Below, in pieces: positions 37,219 to 44,324 of a stretch of DNA of 64,000 nucleotides; within the stretch, counting starts at the first letter, position 1, and each line of letters starts with the position of its first letter. The notes under the pieces are model-generated. The model searched no databases. It was not told where the DNA came from and saw nothing but the letters and a program-made list of their open reading frames with translations. Origin of the DNA: Planomicrobium sp. YIM 101495 (GTDB taxonomy: Bacteria > Bacillota > Bacilli > Bacillales_A > Planococcaceae); NCBI RefSeq assembly GCF_009707665.1, contig NZ_WLZW01000001.1, positions 1,054,001-1,118,000 of the forward strand, in the 5' to 3' direction. The position numbers were made by a program, and so were the translations under genes.

Positions 37219-38178
37219 TCAAGAAAGCTTACTGCGTAAAGTCCGTTCTTCGTCCATCGATAAACCGACCTTTAATTCCCGCCCGTCTTCTTCAGCGAGC
37301 CACTGCCGTGTATCTTCCGCCATCTCGCTCATCGGCCGCTGTTTCAGGCCCGCTTTCTTCGCTGCATCATTCGCTGCGAGGATGAAGCCTTCCGGATGGG
37401 TGCCACTTACCGGAATCCAAAATGGAATCTGGAACGGCTTGATTTGTTCTTCTAGCAGACGCTCGTCCGGAATCCACTGTGGGTGGATTTCTGCACTTTT
37501 GACCCCGTCCACGAACTGCTCCATCGTCACCGGGTCCGCCGCCACGTTATACACACCGGTATCTCCTTGCTCGACCATCGACAACGTGAAGTTCGCCAAA
37601 TCCCGCGCATCGATCCATTGTAGCTTCCGGTTCTTCCCGCCTGGAATTAATACTTCCCCAGGAACCGACAAACGTTTCGCCCAATACGTGAAGCGGTCGG
37701 TCGGATCGTGCGGCCCTGCAACAATCGCTGGGCGGATGATTAACGATTTCAGCCCTTCCCGCTCCGCAATGACTCCTTCACACGCCACTTTCAAAGGACC
37801 GTATGTTTCCCCGGTCACTACATCACTTTCGATATACGGCTGATGCTTCGAACCTTCTTCGGGTACAGCACCAGCAGAAAAATCGTCGTAAACAGAAATC
37901 GTCGAAATAAATGTATAGTGATCCGTATCTAAAGAATTAAGAACCGTTTCAAGGTCTTTCGGACTGTACGCGGAGCTATCGATCACTGCATCCCATTTCT
38001 GATTTGCTAGGAGACCGGCGTCTTTCCGGCGGTCTCCTATGATGCGCGGCAAGTCCGCAAACAGCCCTGGATTACTCTTTCCTCTATTGAACAGCGTTAC
38101 ATCGTGTCCATTCGCGAGCGCTGCCTCTACAAGATGACGTCCAACAAACGAAGTCCCTCCAATAATTAATAGTTTCAT
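37219..38178 (-). CDS. NAD(P)-dependent epimerase/reductase-like protein
   Basis: A 319-residue protein of the extended short-chain dehydrogenase (NAD-dependent epimerase) family. The nucleotide-binding GGTSFVGRHLVEAAL is at residues 7-21, followed by LFNRGKSN typical of NADP-type binding. The catalytic region is altered: there is TGETYGPLK, with a tyrosine and lysine spaced as YxxxK. Substrate is unknown; related proteins act on nucleotide sugars or isoflavones. AGGAGG is 8 bases before the ATG at 38178, so an 11-codon extension is rejected. Confidence 0.88.
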   Translation of the reverse strand: MKLLIIGGTSFVGRHLVEAALANGHDVTLFNRGKSNPGLFADLPRIIGDRRKDAGLLANQKWDAVIDSSAYSPKDLETVLNSLDTDHYTFISTISVYDDFSAGAVPEEGSKHQPYIESDVVTGETYGPLKVACEGVIAEREGLKSLIIRPAIVAGPHDPTDRFTYWAKRLSVPGEVLIPGGKNRKLQWIDARDLANFTLSMVEQGDTGVYNVAADPVTMEQFVDGVKSAEIHPQWIPDERLLEEQIKPFQIPFWIPVSGTHPEGFILAANDAAKKAGLKQRPMSEMAEDTRQWLAEEDGRELKVGLSMDEERTLRSKLS

Positions 38179-38282
38179 TAAAAAAACCTCCTTTTGATAA
38201 AAAACTTTCATTCCTAAAGAAATGTGCTATAATTGAATGTATAATTTGAATATTAAAATTCTTATATAGGAGTGCTCAAAAC

Positions 38283-38564
38283 ATGGACGGTCAGCAACTT
38301 TTCTTCACAACTTTGAGAGATTGGACGCCACAGGATGAAGCGACTGTACTGAAAATGGATTATGAGGCACGGGCAAGAGTCGCCAAAACGATTGCCTGTG
38401 CGGGCTTGCTGATCGATTTGTCGCTGGACCAGCACACGATCGTCAGGGAAAGCGTTGCTCAGAATAAAAATACACCGATGCGTACATTAAGAAGGCTCGC
38501 GGAAGAAGACCTTTCTTCTTCAGTGAAGCAGGCAGCTCAACGGACTTTATCATCACTCATCTAA
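38283..38564 (+). CDS. Small leucine-rich-variant (LRV)-like repeat protein
   Basis: A 93-residue protein that resembles one or two LRV repeats: LSLDQHTIVRESVAQNKNTP followed by LRRLAEEDLSSSVKQAAQ. This is the pattern L..D....VR..VA.N..TP...L..LA.D. Such repeats mediate protein contacts, but none is named here. AGGAG stands upstream of the ATG. It diverges from the epimerase-like gene. No signal peptide or membrane segment is seen. Confidence 0.72.
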   Translation: MDGQQLFFTTLRDWTPQDEATVLKMDYEARARVAKTIACAGLLIDLSLDQHTIVRESVAQNKNTPMRTLRRLAEEDLSSSVKQAAQRTLSSLI

Positions 38565-38615
38565 CATTTTAGCATGATTATTTTAAATCCGTATATTTTT
38601 CCGACAGCTCCCCTA

Positions 38616-38640
38616 GTTTATTTTTCTTCAAAGCGGTTAT
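38616..38640 (+). promoter_or_regulatory. Sigma-B-type promoter of csbD
   Basis: GTTTAT (38616-38621), a 13-base spacer and GGTTAT (38635-38640) match GTTTAA-N12-14-GGGTAT in ten of twelve positions. It lies 38 bases before csbD, a known stress gene family. Confidence 0.75.
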
Positions 38641-38678
38641 ACACAAGGTAACGCGTTTCACCAAAAGGAGGAATCAGG

Positions 38679-38870
38679 ATGAGCAAAGATGGATTCTCAG
38701 ACAAATTAAAAGGTGCAGTGAACAAAGGCAAAGGCGAACTGAAAGATCAGGTCGGCAATGCGACGGATGATCACCGCACACAAGCAGAAGGCAAAATCGA
38801 TAAACTGAAAGGTGAAGCACAAGAACGTATCGGGGATTTCAAGAATAACCGCGACGACGAAAAACGCTGA
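38679..38870 (+). CDS. CsbD-family stress protein
   Basis: A 63-residue very hydrophilic protein. It has the CsbD pattern of repeated KLKG and KGKGELKDQVG segments (SDKLKGAVNKGKGELKDQ, then AEGKIDKLKGEAQE). CsbD proteins are among the most abundant general stress proteins and have no known activity. AAAGGAGG lies 7-8 bases before the ATG. A sigma-B-like promoter and its own terminator make it a single-gene stress unit. Confidence 0.93.
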   Translation: MSKDGFSDKLKGAVNKGKGELKDQVGNATDDHRTQAEGKIDKLKGEAQERIGDFKNNRDDEKR

Positions 38871-38919
38871 AAATTTCAAACGATTTGAACCATCCATTTT
38901 CAAGATGAATGTTCCAAAG

Positions 38920-38962
38920 AAAGCGGCAGAGGGGATGCACAATCCTCTTTTGCCGCTTTTTT
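38920..38962 (+). terminator. Terminator of csbD
   Basis: AAAGCGGCAGAGGGGAT pairs with ATCCTCTTTTGCCGCTTT using three G-T pairs, and is followed by more T. Confidence 0.85.
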
Positions 38963-39077
38963 GCGGAAGTTGGTTGTTATTGCCCGATTTTTAAAAGATG
39001 AGAACGTTTCCAATGTGCAGAGAATTCGTATATAATCTATTCTGGCGTAGTTCTTGTCAAAGGGGTTAGTAAATCTT

Positions 39078-40409
39078 ATGGAAAAACAACTGAAACTCAG
39101 TGAATATTTAGTAATCGGTTTTTTACTTTTCGCCTTATTTTTAGGCGCTGGGAATATCATCTTCCCTCCTTTACTCGGCCAGTTTGCGGGCGATCAATTA
39201 CCGATGGCAATCTTCGGATTCCTATTGACCGGTGTCGGCTTGCCGCTCCTCGGAATTTTGGCAATCGCCAAAGACGGGCATGATTTGCAGTCGATCGCGA
39301 GCAGAGTTTCACCGTTATTTGGAATCGTTTTCACGATCATCGCCTATTTAGCGATCGGACCATTCTTCGGGATTCCACGAACAGCGACCGTTTCCTATGA
39401 AATCGGCATCTTGCCCTTTCTGCCGGAAAGTTCCGCTGCATCCGCTGTTCCACTCGCTCTTTACACCATCATCTTTTTTGCATTGACGGTGTGGCTCGCG
39501 ATGAACCCAAATAAGCTTGTCGACCGTATTGGAAAGATCTTGACGCCTGTATTGCTTGTAATCATTTCGTTACTTGCCGTGAAAAGTATCCTTACACCGA
39601 TCGGGGAAATCGGACCAGCCATCCAGACCTATGAAACGGGCGCCTTTTTCGAAAGTTTCATCCAAGGCTATTTGACGATGGACGCAATCGCGGCCCTCGT
39701 CTTCGGCATCGTCGTCATCCAGGCTATCCGGGAACGTGGCGTCAATTCCCGCGGCCAAATCTTGAAAGCGACATCGATTGCTGGCCTGATCGCAGCTGGC
39801 GGCCTTGCACTCGTCTACTCGTCGCTCAGTTTCATCGGAGCGACAAGTACAGGGGCAATCGGCTTACAGGAAAATGGAGGTACGATCATTTCCCTCGCTT
39901 CCCGTCTTTTGTACGGTGAATCGGGCGGAATGATCGTTGCAGCAGCTATAACAGTGGCGTGTGTGACGACATCGATCGGTCTCGTCTCTGCGACCGCACA
40001 ATTTTCCCATAAGCTCTATCCACGGCTTCCTTATCAAACGTTCGTCTGGATTTTCTCAGGATTCTCGGCATTTGTTGCGAACATCGGACTGACACAATTG
40101 ATCGCTGTTTCACTTCCGGTCTTACTGGTAATTTATCCGCTTGCCATTGTCTTGGTGATCTTGTCCTTGATCGATGTCACATTTTACAGGCATTCACTCG
40201 TATATAAAATCGCCTTGTCGTTAACGGGTATCGTCTCAATTTTTGATGGACTCCGCTCGGCAGGTATCGAGTTCGATGCACTTGATAGGTTGTTCGCTCA
40301 TTTACCGCTTTTCGATCAAGGAATCGGTTGGGCACTTCCCGCCCTTGTCGGAGCCGTCGTCGGCTTTGCGATTGTGCACTTGTTCGGATTGAAACAACAG
40401 AAGGTATGA
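39078..40409 (+). CDS. brnQ: Branched-chain amino acid:cation symporter BrnQ
   Basis: BrnQ imports leucine, isoleucine and valine with sodium or protons. The 443 residues have about twelve membrane helices and the LIVCS family start (IGFLLFALFLGAGNIIFPP at about 9-27). AAAGGGG is the only ribosome binding site, some 12 bases before the ATG at 39078; a TTG eight codons earlier overlaps it. The window thus has both an importer (brnQ) and an exporter (azlCD) of these amino acids. No T-box or clear operator was found in the leader. Confidence 0.93.
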   Translation: MEKQLKLSEYLVIGFLLFALFLGAGNIIFPPLLGQFAGDQLPMAIFGFLLTGVGLPLLGILAIAKDGHDLQSIASRVSPLFGIVFTIIAYLAIGPFFGIPRTATVSYEIGILPFLPESSAASAVPLALYTIIFFALTVWLAMNPNKLVDRIGKILTPVLLVIISLLAVKSILTPIGEIGPAIQTYETGAFFESFIQGYLTMDAIAALVFGIVVIQAIRERGVNSRGQILKATSIAGLIAAGGLALVYSSLSFIGATSTGAIGLQENGGTIISLASRLLYGESGGMIVAAAITVACVTTSIGLVSATAQFSHKLYPRLPYQTFVWIFSGFSAFVANIGLTQLIAVSLPVLLVIYPLAIVLVILSLIDVTFYRHSLVYKIALSLTGIVSIFDGLRSAGIEFDALDRLFAHLPLFDQGIGWALPALVGAVVGFAIVHLFGLKQQKV

Positions 40410-40457
40410 AAAAACCCGCTTGTCCTGCATCTGCTTCTGCCGGAAAAGCGGGTTTTT
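40410..40457 (+). terminator. Terminator of brnQ
   Basis: AAAAACCCGCTT pairs with AAGCGGGTTTTT around a 24-base loop. It starts at the brnQ stop and may serve both strands. Confidence 0.88.
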
Positions 40458-40476
40458 GATTCTTTTAAAAAAGTGG

Positions 40477-40505
40477 TTGACCTCGGTTTTTTTCTATTGT
40501 ACGAT
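40477..40505 (+). promoter_or_regulatory. Promoter of bioY
   Basis: TTGACC (40477-40482), a 17-base spacer and TACGAT (40500-40505) form a sigma-A promoter directly before the BirA operator. Confidence 0.7.
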
Positions 40506-40510
40506 TATTG

Positions 40511-40539
40511 TGTTAACCAAATAAAATTACCAGTTAACG
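40511..40539 (+). promoter_or_regulatory. BirA (biotin repressor) operator of bioY
   Basis: Two GTTAAC half-sites (40512-40517 and 40533-40538) separated by exactly 15 bases match the Firmicute BirA pattern TTGTTAAC-N15-GTTAACAA. The operator covers the expected transcription start, so BirA-biotinyl-AMP would block initiation. Confidence 0.88.
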
Positions 40540-40553
40540 CAAAGGGGATCTGT

Positions 40554-41123
40554 ATGAAGAATGAACAATTGAAGATGATGATGGTCAGCGCACTGTTCGC
40601 TGCAATCATCGGGATACTTGCACAAGTCGTCATTAAAATTCCACCAGTGCCGATTACCGGCCAAACATTCGCCATCGGACTGGCAGCTACGATTTTAGGG
40701 AAACGCTATGGCACCCTTTCTGTTCTTGTCTATATCTGCATGGGGACCATCGGGATTCCCGTCTTCTCTGCAATGACTGCAGGAATTGGCATCCTATTCG
40801 GACCGACCGGTGGGTATATCATCGGCTTCCTCCCTGCCGTGTTCATTATGGGTTGGTATATGGAACGATTCGGTTTCACTGCCACACATGCAATCATTGC
40901 AAATTTAATCGCGATGGTCGTGACACTTGCATTCGGGACTGCTTGGCTAAAAATTTCAGCTGAACTGACATGGACCGCCGCAATTGCCGGTGGCGTGACG
41001 CCATTTATCTTAGTTGGCATCTTGAAGGCTGTCGCTGCCGCACTGATTGGACTGAAGATCCGAAACAGCTTGATCACTGCCCGCTTGCTGAAGCCCGCAA
41101 TGCCGCAACTCGGAAGTCGCTGA
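40554..41123 (+). CDS. bioY: Biotin transporter BioY
   Basis: BioY is the substrate-binding membrane component of biotin uptake (ECF S-component or stand-alone). The 189 residues have six helices with the family signatures PVPITGQTFAIGL (about 31-43) and GPTGGYIIGF (about 83-92). The ATG at 40554 has AAAGGGG upstream; a 27-codon longer frame would run back through the operator and is rejected. No biotin synthesis genes are in the window, so the cell may rely on uptake, but that cannot be decided here. Confidence 0.95.
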   Translation: MKNEQLKMMMVSALFAAIIGILAQVVIKIPPVPITGQTFAIGLAATILGKRYGTLSVLVYICMGTIGIPVFSAMTAGIGILFGPTGGYIIGFLPAVFIMGWYMERFGFTATHAIIANLIAMVVTLAFGTAWLKISAELTWTAAIAGGVTPFILVGILKAVAAALIGLKIRNSLITARLLKPAMPQLGSR

Positions 41124-41133
41124 ACAATTGAAA

Positions 41134-41171
41134 AAGAGGAGGAGACGGATGCTTCTGTCTTCTCCTCTTTC
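41134..41171. terminator. Terminator of bioY (also faces the stress gene)
   Basis: AAAGAGGAGGAGACGGA pairs with TCTGTCTTCTCCTCTTT with two G-T pairs; T- or A-rich tracts on both sides. Confidence 0.85.
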
Positions 41172-41187
41172 CTTATTATTCGACCAA

Positions 41188-42183
41188 TCAGAACAAGCGC
41201 GGTGTCGGTGGCGTAGCCGTTTTCTTCTCCGCCTCTTCATGGAACTTGCGGTCATCACGCGGATTAGTCGAATGCTCGAAATCCGAGCGGTGGTCATCAC
41301 TCATGAATTTCTTCCCATCCAGGTTGTCTCCATCGTCCACGTTCTTCAATTCACTCGTATCTTCATAATGATCGTTCTCATTGAAATCGGCATCCAATAG
41401 ATGTTCTTCTTCCGAGTCCCGGCCGAATGGAGCTGGCCCAAGATTTGGATCTACGCCTGGTGATTGTTCATCCATTCGGCGATTGATGCCATCTTCCCTG
41501 TTCATTTCATCTTCTGCAAGTGGCGGCTCGTGGTCCATTTCCTTCTCGGACAAGGCAGCCTCGTTGCGGTCAATACCGTCTGTTGTCGGATGGATCGTTT
41601 CTCCGTCCATACGGGAATCCTTCAATTTTGTATTCAAGCTCGGGTACCCATGCTGATCTTCGCGCCGGACATCGCGTGTATAAATCTCATCTTCACTCGG
41701 CGTATCTGCCGAACCATACTGTGGTTGTATATCCGGATCCGTTATTTTCGGATCGTTGAATTTCTCACCGTCACGTTCCACATCCCGGCCGAACGGGACA
41801 AATGCAGTGTTCCTCGGTTCTCCACCCCGATTCAGCTCTGCAAGGTCATGGTTGCTCATTGCCTTGTCTGTATACATAAGAATTGCACCGTTCCGAATTT
41901 CATGTTCATAAGACTCAGCCGTCGTTTCACCCAGTCTAAGTGAATTCAACTGTTTCCGGATTTCTGACTCTCCGGAAAAGATCGATTTGAATTTGTCTGC
42001 GATAGAACCGCCTGCATGTGTATTCGCATTGCCTTTTCCTCCCACCGCGCCTAATGCGTCTTCATCTCTGGCGATCAGATGGATATCACCTTCACTGTAG
42101 CCCATTTCCTTCAATTCAGTCATACGTCTAGAAAGTTCTTCTGCACTGTATACCATTTCGAATTTTCGGTCTGATAATGTCAT
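41188..42183 (-). CDS. YflT-domain general stress protein, extended
   Basis: A 331-residue protein. The N-terminal 100 residues match the heat-induced stress protein YflT/GSP17M domain (YSAEELSRRMTELKEMGY, ILMYTDK). The remaining 230 are hydrophilic, acidic and low-complexity (DPKITDPDIQ, ENDHYEDTSE), and look disordered. Usual GSP17M proteins are about half as long, so the tail is a lineage-specific addition. The ATG at 42183 has AGGAGG at 9 bases; the earlier ATG abuts that site. A sigma-B-like promoter upstream agrees with a stress role. Confidence 0.85.
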   Translation of the reverse strand: MTLSDRKFEMVYSAEELSRRMTELKEMGYSEGDIHLIARDEDALGAVGGKGNANTHAGGSIADKFKSIFSGESEIRKQLNSLRLGETTAESYEHEIRNGAILMYTDKAMSNHDLAELNRGGEPRNTAFVPFGRDVERDGEKFNDPKITDPDIQPQYGSADTPSEDEIYTRDVRREDQHGYPSLNTKLKDSRMDGETIHPTTDGIDRNEAALSEKEMDHEPPLAEDEMNREDGINRRMDEQSPGVDPNLGPAPFGRDSEEEHLLDADFNENDHYEDTSELKNVDDGDNLDGKKFMSDDHRSDFEHSTNPRDDRKFHEEAEKKTATPPTPRLF

Positions 42184-42222
42184 GATTTTCATCCTCCTGT
42201 GTTTGGGTGTCTTAATTTCTAT

Positions 42223-42249
42223 GTACCCGTCCGGAGTAGAATTTAAAAC
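42223..42249 (-). promoter_or_regulatory. Sigma-B-type promoter of the YflT-domain gene
   Basis: On the minus strand TTTTAA (42243-42248), a 14-base spacer and GGGTAC (42223-42228) resemble GTTTAA-N12-14-GGGTAT. It lies 40 bases before the start codon. Confidence 0.6.
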
Positions 42250-42613
42250 ACGCTACACGCGCGTAAACACTTCCTCATACTCAAGCATCTTCAATCAAGG
42301 ATAATAGGCCCGCCCTAGAGCATCGATAGTCCTGTATAAAATACTAGAAAAACTCTTGTCATTATTAGGTATTTCCTCTCCTTTTTTAGAAATAACTGAA
42401 AACTATCTATTTACAGAAGTTTATTTCGAAAAATGATGCTATCATAGATGAAAACGCTTAAGGATACAGTATAATCAAGATATGGAGGCGGAAATTATCG
42501 TTCTAAGAAATTCTTTTATCCACTATCTTTCTGAGACCGATTTTACAGACGAAGCCACCTCTCCTACATGGATGGTAGATCTTCTACCAGCGCAAGATGA
42601 AAGGAGGGATGTT
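42250..42613. other. A/T-rich intergenic region upstream of the HTH-TPR regulator
   Basis: This stretch holds no credible gene. It is richer in A and T than most of the window and contains two -10-like elements, TATCAT near 42440 and TATAAT near 42470, neither with a good -35. The open frame that runs upstream of the regulator (from 42482) lacks a proper ribosome binding site. It is the place to look for the regulator's own operator. Confidence 0.5.
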
Positions 42614-43921
42614 ATGGAAACGGGGAAGCGGATAAAATATCACCGATTGAAGCAACGGATGAGCTTAGATGTACTTTCTTCCGACATCCTCCCACAAAGG
42701 GAACTCAAAAAAATCGAGGGAGGTGAAAAAGAGCCTTCGTTGGAAGTTTTGAAGGCACTGTGCAACAGACTCTCAATTTCTTTGGCACCAAAGAACAATC
42801 CTGTGGGAACCGTCCTCGTGAAGAACTTCAAAAACTCCCTTTTGCATCCACAAAACAAAGGGAAGATTATGGAACAATATGCGGACATCCACAACCACCC
42901 TCTTCTTCATGCGAATGAGGAAATTGAACTGGAATACAGCATCCAGCAAATCCGCTACTTTATCATCACTGGCGACCTTGACAGTGCAGAAGAAAAAGTG
43001 AAGGAACTGGATCGCTTCAAAGAGTTCATGAACCAGGAGCAATTTTATCTTTACCATAAATTCATCGGGAACTATCATTATTTGCTAGGTGATTATGAGA
43101 ATGCCTTGAAAACATATTTAATGGCTGAGAAAATTATTCCTTCTAATTTGCAGATTCTTGAAAGAGCAGATCTGCTTTATTCGATTGGGATATCTTCAAC
43201 GCAATGTTGGCAAACTGATATGGCCAATCGCTATTCAGAGCTGGCTTTAAAAATATACCAACAAGAATTTGTGCCTAAACGAATCGTTGAGTGTCACTCT
43301 AATATCGCATTAACTGAATTTCAATTCGGTAACTTTAAGACTTCTTTGGAACACTATCGAAATGCTTTTACAATTGGCAGCAAACTCGATAATGATATAC
43401 TTCTATTTACAACTGAATACAACTTAGCTTACAGTAATTATATTTTACAACAGTTTGATATTTCCATTGTGCATGCGGAACATACTTTGAAAAATATACC
43501 TGCCGAATATACTTCTGATTTATTAGCTTGTTATATACTTTTGGTTAAATGCAATATAGAAATTGACCGGCTTGATGATGCACAGATTTGGATCGAGAAA
43601 GGTCGACTAATTACTAACTCTTCCAGCTTTGATGCTGATTCAATTACAAATTTGTCATTAAGAGAAGCCTACTTTGAATTCGTAGTCTTAGAGCATCTCA
43701 TTGACAAAGATTACGCGATGTTTGAACAAGTTTTCAATAATAAACTTTTCCCTATATTGAATGAAAAAAATAATTTTAATGAAATTGGTTATTTCTGTTC
43801 CCATTTAGGGAATGTTTACTGTGAGTTAGGTAAGTTTGAAGAAGCTGCCGCTGCATATAAACACTCTAGAAAAGCATACCAAAAATTGCTTTCAAATATG
43901 ACTAGGAGCGTGAACTCATGA
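42614..43921 (+). CDS. HTH-TPR transcriptional regulator, RNPP/NprR-like peptide receptor candidate
   Basis: A 435-residue cytoplasmic regulator. An XRE-type helix-turn-helix covers about residues 5-60 (GKRIKYHRLKQRMSLDVLS, then KKIEGGEKEPSLEVLKALC). A linker follows, then about eight TPR-like helical repeats from 95 to the end (FIGNYHYLLGDYENALKTY; LGNVYCELGKFEEAAAAYK). Length and layout match NprR (about 420) rather than PlcR (about 285). The ATG at 42614 is chosen for its AAAGGAGGGAT site. From about 43080 the gene is clearly more A/T-rich than its neighbours, suggesting foreign origin. Its stop overlaps the start of the repeat-peptide gene (ATGA). By comparison with RNPP receptors it probably binds a peptide made by that gene; this is inference. 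Confidence 0.85.
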   Translation: METGKRIKYHRLKQRMSLDVLSSDILPQRELKKIEGGEKEPSLEVLKALCNRLSISLAPKNNPVGTVLVKNFKNSLLHPQNKGKIMEQYADIHNHPLLHANEEIELEYSIQQIRYFIITGDLDSAEEKVKELDRFKEFMNQEQFYLYHKFIGNYHYLLGDYENALKTYLMAEKIIPSNLQILERADLLYSIGISSTQCWQTDMANRYSELALKIYQQEFVPKRIVECHSNIALTEFQFGNFKTSLEHYRNAFTIGSKLDNDILLFTTEYNLAYSNYILQQFDISIVHAEHTLKNIPAEYTSDLLACYILLVKCNIEIDRLDDAQIWIEKGRLITNSSSFDADSITNLSLREAYFEFVVLEHLIDKDYAMFEQVFNNKLFPILNEKNNFNEIGYFCSHLGNVYCELGKFEEAAAAYKHSRKAYQKLLSNMTRSVNS

Positions 43922-44283
43922 AAAAGTTAGTTACTTTCACCTTTGCTACAGCATTGTTATTAGGAGGTTTTTCTTCACTAAATAATTCTTCAACTGATAA
44001 TGACGTCGCTGTCGGACACCGCGTCACTGAGCCGTGGGCCGTCATCAACAGCAATGATGTCGCTGTCGGTCACCGCGTCACTGAGCCGTGGGCCGTCATC
44101 AACAGCAATGACGTCGCTGTCGGACACCGCGTCACTGAACCTTGGAACGTTATCAACAGCAATGATGTCGCTGTCGGTCACCGCGTCACTGAGCCGTGGG
44201 CCGTCATCAACAGCAATGATGTCGCTGTCGGTCACCGCGTCACTGAACCTTGGAACGTCATCAACTCAAACTTGAATGCTTAA
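43918..44283 (+). CDS. Exported five-repeat peptide precursor (candidate multi-copy pheromone)
   Basis: A 121-residue protein that I do not recognise from any named family. A signal peptide (MKKLVTFTFATALLLGGFSS) and a short Asn/Ser/Thr spacer are followed by five tandem 18-residue units NDVAVGHRVTEPW(A/N)VINS, starting at base 43999, with the end LNA. Position 14 of each unit is Ala, Ala, Asn, Ala, Asn; all else is identical. It starts inside the stop of the regulator gene, and a terminator follows, so the two are one transcription unit. By analogy with NprX, PapR and Phr it would be exported, cut and re-imported to the TPR receptor. Alternatives are a secreted effector or an antimicrobial peptide. 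Confidence 0.85.
   Translation: MKKLVTFTFATALLLGGFSSLNNSSTDNDVAVGHRVTEPWAVINSNDVAVGHRVTEPWAVINSNDVAVGHRVTEPWNVINSNDVAVGHRVTEPWAVINSNDVAVGHRVTEPWNVINSNLNA
43999..44268 (+). repeat. Five in-frame 54-bp tandem repeats
   Basis: Units begin at 43999, 44053, 44107, 44161 and 44215. Copies two and four are identical over 54 bp. Copies three and five carry GAACCTTGGAACGT in place of GAGCCGTGGGCCGT. The units are GC-richer than the regulator gene just upstream. Confidence 0.97.
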
Positions 44284-44298
44284 TCAATTTTCCCATAG

Positions 44299-44324
44299 AA
44301 AAACCCATCATTTGATGGGTTTTT
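44299..44324. terminator. Bidirectional terminator, peptide gene / pgi
   Basis: A 12-bp perfect stem (AAAAACCCATCA ... TGATGGGTTTTT) with a 2-base loop. The pgi stop codon lies inside the stem. Confidence 0.9.

Noticed and set aside
38963-39077. T-box or CodY control of brnQ.
   Set aside because: No T-box core sequence and no convincing CodY box could be seen; a TATAAT lies at about 39033, but its -35 is poor.
42482-42613. A 44-codon N-terminal extension of the HTH-TPR regulator.
   Set aside because: The HTH would be displaced from the N-terminus, and the ATG at 42614 has an AAAGGAGGGAT site while the upstream start has none of similar quality.
43990-44235. Open frames on the minus strand and in another plus frame across the 54-bp repeats.
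   Set aside because: A repeat length divisible by three keeps every frame open. Only the frame with the signal peptide and the ATGA coupling has start signals.
43999-44268. CRISPR array for the 54-bp repeats.
   Set aside because: There are no spacers; units are contiguous, in frame and protein-coding. No cas gene lies near.
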